Source of the DNA: Rhodoferax sp.
GTDB taxonomy: Bacteria; Pseudomonadota; Gammaproteobacteria; Burkholderiales; Burkholderiaceae_C
NCBI RefSeq assembly: GCF_018780565.1
Contig: NZ_JADMJN010000011.1
Coordinates: 62,001 to 126,000, forward strand
Length of the DNA stretch: 64,000 nt
Direction of reading: 5' to 3'
The position numbers were made by a program, and so were the translations under genes. Numbering within the stretch: position 1 is the stretch's first letter; every line of letters starts with the position of its first letter. The notes under the pieces are model-generated. The model ran no database searches. It was not told the origin of the DNA and saw nothing but the letters and a program-made list of their open reading frames with translations. Shown here piece after piece: positions 59,439 through 64,000 of this stretch.

Positions 59439-62400
59439 ATGAACACGGCTTTCGTCGTGATGACGTTGTTGTCTGCACTGTTCCTCTACCTGCATCAGCT
59501 TGGTGAGACCAGGCGCTCGGCACCCGGTGCTTGGGCTCTGGCATACGGCTTTGCGGCCCTGCCTTTTCTGGGGCAACTGCTGGATATACCGGCAATCGGC
59601 CGGTCGGAAATTTTCACTGCCTGGATGATGTTTGCCTTTGCGGCAGGGATCTGGCTGGGTGGGCGTATCTTCAATGGCCAGACGGTTAACACCAGACTGC
59701 TGCCTGCCGTGGTGGTCGTGCTGATGGTTTGGGGATTTTCCTGGCAGACCCTGGATCTGCCCTTGTCTGCAGGGGTCATGCCGCTTCACGGCACTGCTGC
59801 GGCCTTGATGCTGCTGGCTGCGTACAGCTTTTGGCAAGGCCGTCGAAACCACTCGCACTCCTGGTGCGGGGTGATTGTGGCGTTGATGCTGGCGCGTGCT
59901 GTGCCGTTGCTTGTCTTGCCTTCGCTTGGCGCATCCAGTCCGCTGCTTGTCCAATTCTCGCTTGCTGCAAGCTGGCTGGATTTGGCTCTTGGCATGTCGC
60001 TGGTGGTAACTTATTTTCTGAACCTGATGGCGCAGGAACGGCGGGTGTACGAGGCGGAGCAAGCACGCGATGCCATCAATGACGTGAACGTCCGACGTGA
60101 AGTGGAGCTTGTCCGGCACAAAACGGATATGGCGTTACGTGAACGTGATGAACGTCTGGCAGCCATTTTTGACCTGATGCCGGAGGCCGTGACCATCAGT
60201 CGAGTGAGCGACGGTTTCTATGTTGAAGTCAATCGAAGCTGGAGCCAGATGTTTGGGTTTGATCTTCAGGAGGCGATGGGGCGATCTTCGTTCGACCTGA
60301 ATTTCTGGGTTGATACGCAGGAGCGGCAGAATTTGGTTGATGCTCTGCAACGTGATCGTGAAGTGCGTGGTTTTGAAGTCCACGTGCGCTGCAAAGACGG
60401 TACGGTGTTGCTTGTCGCCGGATACTGCAGCATTTTTGAATCGGGTGGTGAAAGATACCTGCTTGCCTTGATGCACGACATTACGCAGGAGCGAGAGCGC
60501 GAGTCGACGCGTGTGGCGATGGAAGCCACCATGCGCGAAAGAGAGCAGCAACTGAGTTCAATCCTGGATGCGATGGCCGAGGGTGTTGTGCTGCGGGACC
60601 GCTCGGGACGCGTCATCGTCAGCAATGCGGCTGCAGCAGAAATCTATGGTGTGCCACCGGGCGACATGCAATTGGCCCCTGACTTGATCGATACCGAATT
60701 CTTGCGTGAAGACGGCAACCGGTTCGGACGTGGCGAGCTTCCTGCGGTGCAGGTATTCACGAGGGGAGAGCCAGTCAAGGACACAGTGATGGGTGTGATT
60801 CGCCGGGATGGAGCGGTCCGCTGGACGCTGGTGAATGCAGTTCCAATTTTGGGTCCTGACGCTCGGAACGTCGTCGCAGTAGTTTCGACGCTGACAGACA
60901 TCACCCGCATGAAGGAAATCGAGACCCGTTTGCGTGATCGCGACGCCTTTCAGACACGGGTTTTCCAGCTGGTTCCCGATACGCTGACCATTACAAGAAT
61001 GGCGGATGGGCGCTACGTCGATGTCAATCGCAACTGGGAGACGCTGACTGGATACACCCCTGCGCAGACGATTGGTCGGACTTCGCTGGAACTGGGTGTC
61101 TGGGGCAGTCCCGAACAGCGGGCGCATTGGATTGAGGCGATTCACCGCGATGGTGAGTTGCGCGACTTTGAGGCAACGTTGCGCAACCGGCATGGTGAGC
61201 TTCTGGACTGTCGGCTTTCCGGCAGCAAATTTGAGGCAGGGGGGGAGGATTTTCTGCTGTTCTCCATCAAAAACGTCATGCAGGAAAAGGCCGCAGAGGC
61301 AGCCCGCCTTCGTGCGGAATCATTGTTGCGCGACAGTGAGTTCAAATTTTCCTCGGTGTTCCAGTTGTCACCGGTGCCGCTTGGATTGACACATGTGGAA
61401 AGCGGAAAATTTGTCGAGGTCAATGATGCCTGGCTTTTGCAGTTCGGTTTCGACCGCGACGACGTGATCGGAAGGACCTCGGCAGAACTGAAGGTGTGGG
61501 TCGACCTGGGTGATCGCCAGAGAATGATGGATGAAATGAGGCGCCGCCAGGCCGTGGATCGGCTTGAGATCCAGGGACGGCGCCGCGATGGTCAGATCAT
61601 GAATTGCCTTCTGTCTGGGCGGACTCTTGTTTTCAATGACGAAAGAATGTTCATCTTCGCGCCGGTTGATGTGACACGCCAGCGGGAAATTGAACGTGAA
61701 ATCCGTGAGATCAACCATGAGTTGGAAGAGCGCGTCCGCTTGCGTACCCTCAAGCTGGAGCAGGCCAATGGTGAACTTGCGGCGACCCTGGAATCGCTCA
61801 GCCGGGCTCAAAACGAATTGGTCCGGTCAGAAAAGATGGCTGCACTGGGCTCTCTGGTTGCGGGTGTGGCGCATGAGCTGAATACGCCGATCGGCAACAG
61901 CGTGACTGTCGCCAGTACCCTGCATGACCAGACGCGGGAATTGCTGCAGGACATTGCACAGGGCACTTTGAAGCGTTCAAGACTGGACACCTATTTGAAC
62001 AACGCCGCGACAGGATCGGATTTGCTCTTGCGTTCTTTGGGTGTGGCACGAGACCTGGTGAGTAGTTTCAAACAAGTCGCGGTGGATCAATCCAGCAACC
62101 AGCGCAGGCGTTTTGATCTCCGACATGTGATGGATGATCTGGTGGTCACGCTGGGGCCGATGTTCAAGAAAACTCGTTTCAGGCTGGATCTGGACCTCGC
62201 GCCAGGCATTGAGCTGAACAGTTACCCCGGTCCGCTAGGCCAAGTGGTGACCAATCTGATTTCCAATGCGCTGTCGCACGCGTTTGACGGTCGTGATGAA
62301 GGCGTGATGTGCATAAGTTCACGCTGGATAGACACCAGGCACGTAGAGTTGAGCTTCAGCGACGACGGCGTGGGCATACCAGAAAAAAATCTGGCCCGTG

Positions 62401-62588
62401 TATTCGATCCGTTCTTTACAACCCGAATGGGCCAAGGCGGTTCTGGCTTGGGGATGAACATTGTCTACAACATCGTGACGGGCGTGCTGGGTGGCGATAT
62501 TCAACTGGCAAGTCAGGTCGGCAAGGGTACCCAGGTGACGATTCGCTTGCCTCTGGCGGCACCGGAAAGCGTCACCGATCCCGCCTGA
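59439..62588 (+). CDS. Multi-PAS membrane sensor histidine kinase, 1049 residues
   Basis: An N-terminal membrane domain with six to seven hydrophobic segments (about 1-205), then four PAS/PAC units (about 235-360, 370-490, 500-620 and 635-760; each begins with an LMPEAVTISRVSDGFYVEVNRSW-like pattern with PAC partners), a coiled coil with HisKA (phospho-His812 in GVAHELNTPIGNS), and HATPase (about 900-1045, DDGVGIPEKNLARVFDPFFTTRMGQGGSGLGMNI). There is no receiver and no response regulator next to it, so its partner is elsewhere. It stands alone between a serine hydrolase and a GTPase. The signal is unknown. Confidence 0.87.
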   Translation: MNTAFVVMTLLSALFLYLHQLGETRRSAPGAWALAYGFAALPFLGQLLDIPAIGRSEIFTAWMMFAFAAGIWLGGRIFNGQTVNTRLLPAVVVVLMVWGFSWQTLDLPLSAGVMPLHGTAAALMLLAAYSFWQGRRNHSHSWCGVIVALMLARAVPLLVLPSLGASSPLLVQFSLAASWLDLALGMSLVVTYFLNLMAQERRVYEAEQARDAINDVNVRREVELVRHKTDMALRERDERLAAIFDLMPEAVTISRVSDGFYVEVNRSWSQMFGFDLQEAMGRSSFDLNFWVDTQERQNLVDALQRDREVRGFEVHVRCKDGTVLLVAGYCSIFESGGERYLLALMHDITQERERESTRVAMEATMREREQQLSSILDAMAEGVVLRDRSGRVIVSNAAAAEIYGVPPGDMQLAPDLIDTEFLREDGNRFGRGELPAVQVFTRGEPVKDTVMGVIRRDGAVRWTLVNAVPILGPDARNVVAVVSTLTDITRMKEIETRLRDRDAFQTRVFQLVPDTLTITRMADGRYVDVNRNWETLTGYTPAQTIGRTSLELGVWGSPEQRAHWIEAIHRDGELRDFEATLRNRHGELLDCRLSGSKFEAGGEDFLLFSIKNVMQEKAAEAARLRAESLLRDSEFKFSSVFQLSPVPLGLTHVESGKFVEVNDAWLLQFGFDRDDVIGRTSAELKVWVDLGDRQRMMDEMRRRQAVDRLEIQGRRRDGQIMNCLLSGRTLVFNDERMFIFAPVDVTRQREIEREIREINHELEERVRLRTLKLEQANGELAATLESLSRAQNELVRSEKMAALGSLVAGVAHELNTPIGNSVTVASTLHDQTRELLQDIAQGTLKRSRLDTYLNNAATGSDLLLRSLGVARDLVSSFKQVAVDQSSNQRRRFDLRHVMDDLVVTLGPMFKKTRFRLDLDLAPGIELNSYPGPLGQVVTNLISNALSHAFDGRDEGVMCISSRWIDTRHVELSFSDDGVGIPEKNLARVFDPFFTTRMGQGGSGLGMNIVYNIVTGVLGGDIQLASQVGKGTQVTIRLPLAAPESVTDPA

Positions 62589-62595
62589 TTGAGGG

Positions 62596-62616
62596 GTCGC
62601 GCATTTTTTGCGCGAC
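62596..62616 (+). other. Stem-loop after the PAS kinase gene
   Basis: GTCGCGC-ATTTTTT-GCGCGAC has perfect 7-base arms with a loop A-T6. It lies 7 bases after the kinase stop codon. The T-run is in the loop rather than after the stem, so an ordinary intrinsic terminator is not supported; it may still mark the 3' end of the transcript. Confidence 0.4.
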
Positions 62617-62688
62617 AATCCTGCCGCCATCACGGATTGTCCGGTCGGCCTGCCAACAGGCATGATATCGTCCGCAAAGGGAGAAGAG

Positions 62689-63648
62689 ATGGCTATTCAG
62701 TGGTTTCCAGGTCATATGCATTTGACCAAAAAGGCCATCGGTGAACGCATCAAAAACATTGATGTTGTGATCGAACTGCTTGATGCACGCCTGCCTGGCT
62801 CCAGCGCCAATCCCATGCTGGCTGAACTCACGCAGGGTCGGCCCATGCTCAAGGTGTTGAACAAGCAGGATCTTGCCGATCCGCTGCGCACGACCGAGTG
62901 GCTGGCTTACTACAACAGCCAGTCCGGCACACGGGCACTTGGGCTTGATGCCAGCATGACAACACCTGCCAAGGCCCTGATCAAAGCCTGTTTTGAACTG
63001 GCGCCGAGTCGTGGCGGGATGGTCAAGCCCATGCGCGTCCTGATCTGTGGCATACCCAATGTGGGCAAGTCAACGTTGATCAATACACTGACCGGAAAGC
63101 GCGCGGCGAAAACCGGCGACGAAGCCGGCATTACCAAGCTGGAGCAGCGCATATCTCTGGCGGATGATTTTTATTTGTACGATACACCGGGTGTATTGTG
63201 GCCGCGCATCATTGTCGCCAAGAGCGGCTACAACCTTGCGGCCAGTGGTGCCATTGGCCGCAACGCATTCAATGAAGAAGAGGTGGCGCTGGAGCTGCTG
63301 AACTACCTGAAGACACACTATCCGGCCTTGGTGGAAGCCCGTTTCAAGCTGACGGAGGTGGCTACCATGACCGACGAGGATTTGCTGGATGCCATCGGCC
63401 AGAAACGTGGTGCACTGCAGGCTGGCAAGCGGGTGAACACGCAAAAGGCTGCCGAAATTGTGATCTACGATTTTCGTGCTGCCGTGCTGGGGCGGATCAC
63501 ACTTGAAACTCCCGGGGAATTTGCCGAATGGCTGGCCGCAGGTGAAATACTGGATGCGCAACGTCAAATCAAGAAGGACGCCATTGAACTGGATCGCAAA
63601 ATCCGGTTCAAGCAGATACCGCGTCCTGATAAACGTTCGGCGTCCTGA
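62689..63648 (+). CDS. ylqF: Circularly permuted ribosome-assembly GTPase YlqF/RbgA
   Basis: Protein of 319 residues with the permuted GTPase order: the NKQD-type G4 motif (KVLNKQDLADP, about 63-73), then G1 (CGIPNVGKSTLINTLTGKRAAK, about 122-143) and G3 (DTPGVLWPRI, about 166-175). It opens MAIQWFPGHMHLTKKAI, the usual family start. The ATG at 62689 follows GGGAGAAGAG. The family helps large ribosomal subunit maturation in Bacillus (RbgA). It is convergent with the ferredoxin gene. Confidence 0.9.
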   Translation: MAIQWFPGHMHLTKKAIGERIKNIDVVIELLDARLPGSSANPMLAELTQGRPMLKVLNKQDLADPLRTTEWLAYYNSQSGTRALGLDASMTTPAKALIKACFELAPSRGGMVKPMRVLICGIPNVGKSTLINTLTGKRAAKTGDEAGITKLEQRISLADDFYLYDTPGVLWPRIIVAKSGYNLAASGAIGRNAFNEEEVALELLNYLKTHYPALVEARFKLTEVATMTDEDLLDAIGQKRGALQAGKRVNTQKAAEIVIYDFRAAVLGRITLETPGEFAEWLAAGEILDAQRQIKKDAIELDRKIRFKQIPRPDKRSAS

Positions 63649-63662
63649 TCTGGGCCGGTACG

Positions 63663-63956
63663 TTACTGCCCGGATTTCAAACTGAGGTCAGAGCAGGGAT
63701 ACGCCACACAGGGCAAGGCATAGCCTTCAAGTTTTTCCTCGGCACTCAATCCCGGCCATTCGAGCTCGTAGCGAACCTGACCACGGGTCAGCTGCGCGAT
63801 GCAGGTCCGGCATGTGCCGTTGCGGCACGAGCTGGGCCAGTCGATGCCACCTTGTTCCAGCGAGACCAGTAGGGGCTGGTTGGTCCAGGCATCAAACTGT
63901 TGCCCGTCAGGCTCTGCGTTGCCGAGGAAAAATAGCGGTAAATCTGTGACGTTCAT
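63663..63956 (-). CDS. 2Fe-2S ferredoxin
   Basis: Plant-type (Fer2) ferredoxin of 97 residues with cluster ligands Cys44, Cys49, Cys52 and Cys83 (SSCRNGTCRTC, then LPCVAYP). It donates electrons to an oxygenase, reductase or hydroxylase; the partner is not identified here. The P450 and the di-iron hydroxylase in the window are candidate acceptors only by guess. It is convergent with ylqF (14 bases between stops). The remaining 44 bases to the right edge hold no feature that I can see. Confidence 0.92.
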   Translation of the reverse strand: MNVTDLPLFFLGNAEPDGQQFDAWTNQPLLVSLEQGGIDWPSSCRNGTCRTCIAQLTRGQVRYELEWPGLSAEEKLEGYALPCVAYPCSDLSLKSGQ

Positions 63957-64000
63957 GCCCGTATTTTAGGAGCGCCATGGGTCCGCGACCTGCCCCGTCA

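Noticed and set aside
1..64000. CRISPR arrays, tRNA or rRNA genes, insertion sequences or an integrase
   Set aside because: No direct-repeat array, clover-leaf or rRNA-like stretch, or transposase/integrase motif was seen by eye; a proper search could still find a tRNA missed here.

Overview
The window looks like the chromosome of a free-living betaproteobacterium of the family Comamonadaceae, perhaps close to Rhodoferax. The grounds are gene content and order (narXL-narK1-narK2-narG, glnA-ntrB-ntrC, a BktB-type thiolase), GC-rich coding and protein similarity recalled by eye; the genus is a guess. I saw no rRNA, tRNA, insertion sequence, prophage, integrase or CRISPR array. Genes are packed tightly: no gap exceeds about 220 bases, and many neighbours overlap by 4 to 35 bases.

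Region 1 (1-10180, all minus strand) is nitrate respiration: thiolase bktB, the NarX/NarL nitrate two-component pair, two nitrate/nitrite transporters (NarK1 and NarK2 types) and the start of narG, which runs off the left edge. A perfect FNR box overlaps the narL stop codon upstream of narK1. Region 2 (10226-25362) is mixed: an SDR, two pseudouridine synthases, a hybrid PAS histidine kinase, a five-haem cytochrome c fusion, a KAS III-like enzyme, an HD-GYP response regulator, and a three-gene set of secreted propeller, NodB-type deacetylase and membrane fatty acid hydroxylase, ending at an AraC regulator. Region 3 (25467-32099) is one apparent operon: BASS transporter, NAD-dependent epimerase/3-beta-HSD-like enzyme, a secreted cytochrome c/streptogramin-lyase-like propeller, an MFS transporter, an EI24 membrane protein and a CinA/MoaB-like protein.

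Region 4 (32101-37001) is nitrogen control: two NtrC sites and a sigma-54 promoter ahead of glnA, then a small exported coiled-coil protein, ntrB and ntrC. Facing it is thyA-folA-DUF4337-K+ channel-xthA. Region 5 (40877-52496) is metabolism: a D-2-hydroxyacid FAD dehydrogenase, DUF2069, YihY, a P450-hydrolase-MetY set, a CBS protein, aroC, aroQ, a DMT exporter, trhP and arfB. Region 6 (52515-63956) holds the most unusual signalling: a Met-rich lipoprotein and a periplasmic-binding-protein/diguanylate-cyclase pair diverge from an intergenic region with a perfect FNR-type box and a strong 17-base dyad. It continues with a hotdog thioesterase, a YhgE/Pip-type membrane protein, a NylB-like serine hydrolase, a 1049-residue multi-PAS kinase, the GTPase YlqF and a 2Fe-2S ferredoxin.

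The main candidates for something undescribed are (a) the putative oxygen/redox-controlled binding-protein/c-di-GMP module at 52.5-55.3 kb, (b) the cytochrome c/propeller operon at 25.5-30.4 kb, and (c) a short dispersed palindrome family, GCTAY-N7-RTAGC, seen four times, three of them inside coding sequence. All functional assignments are from reading the sequence; no database search was run.
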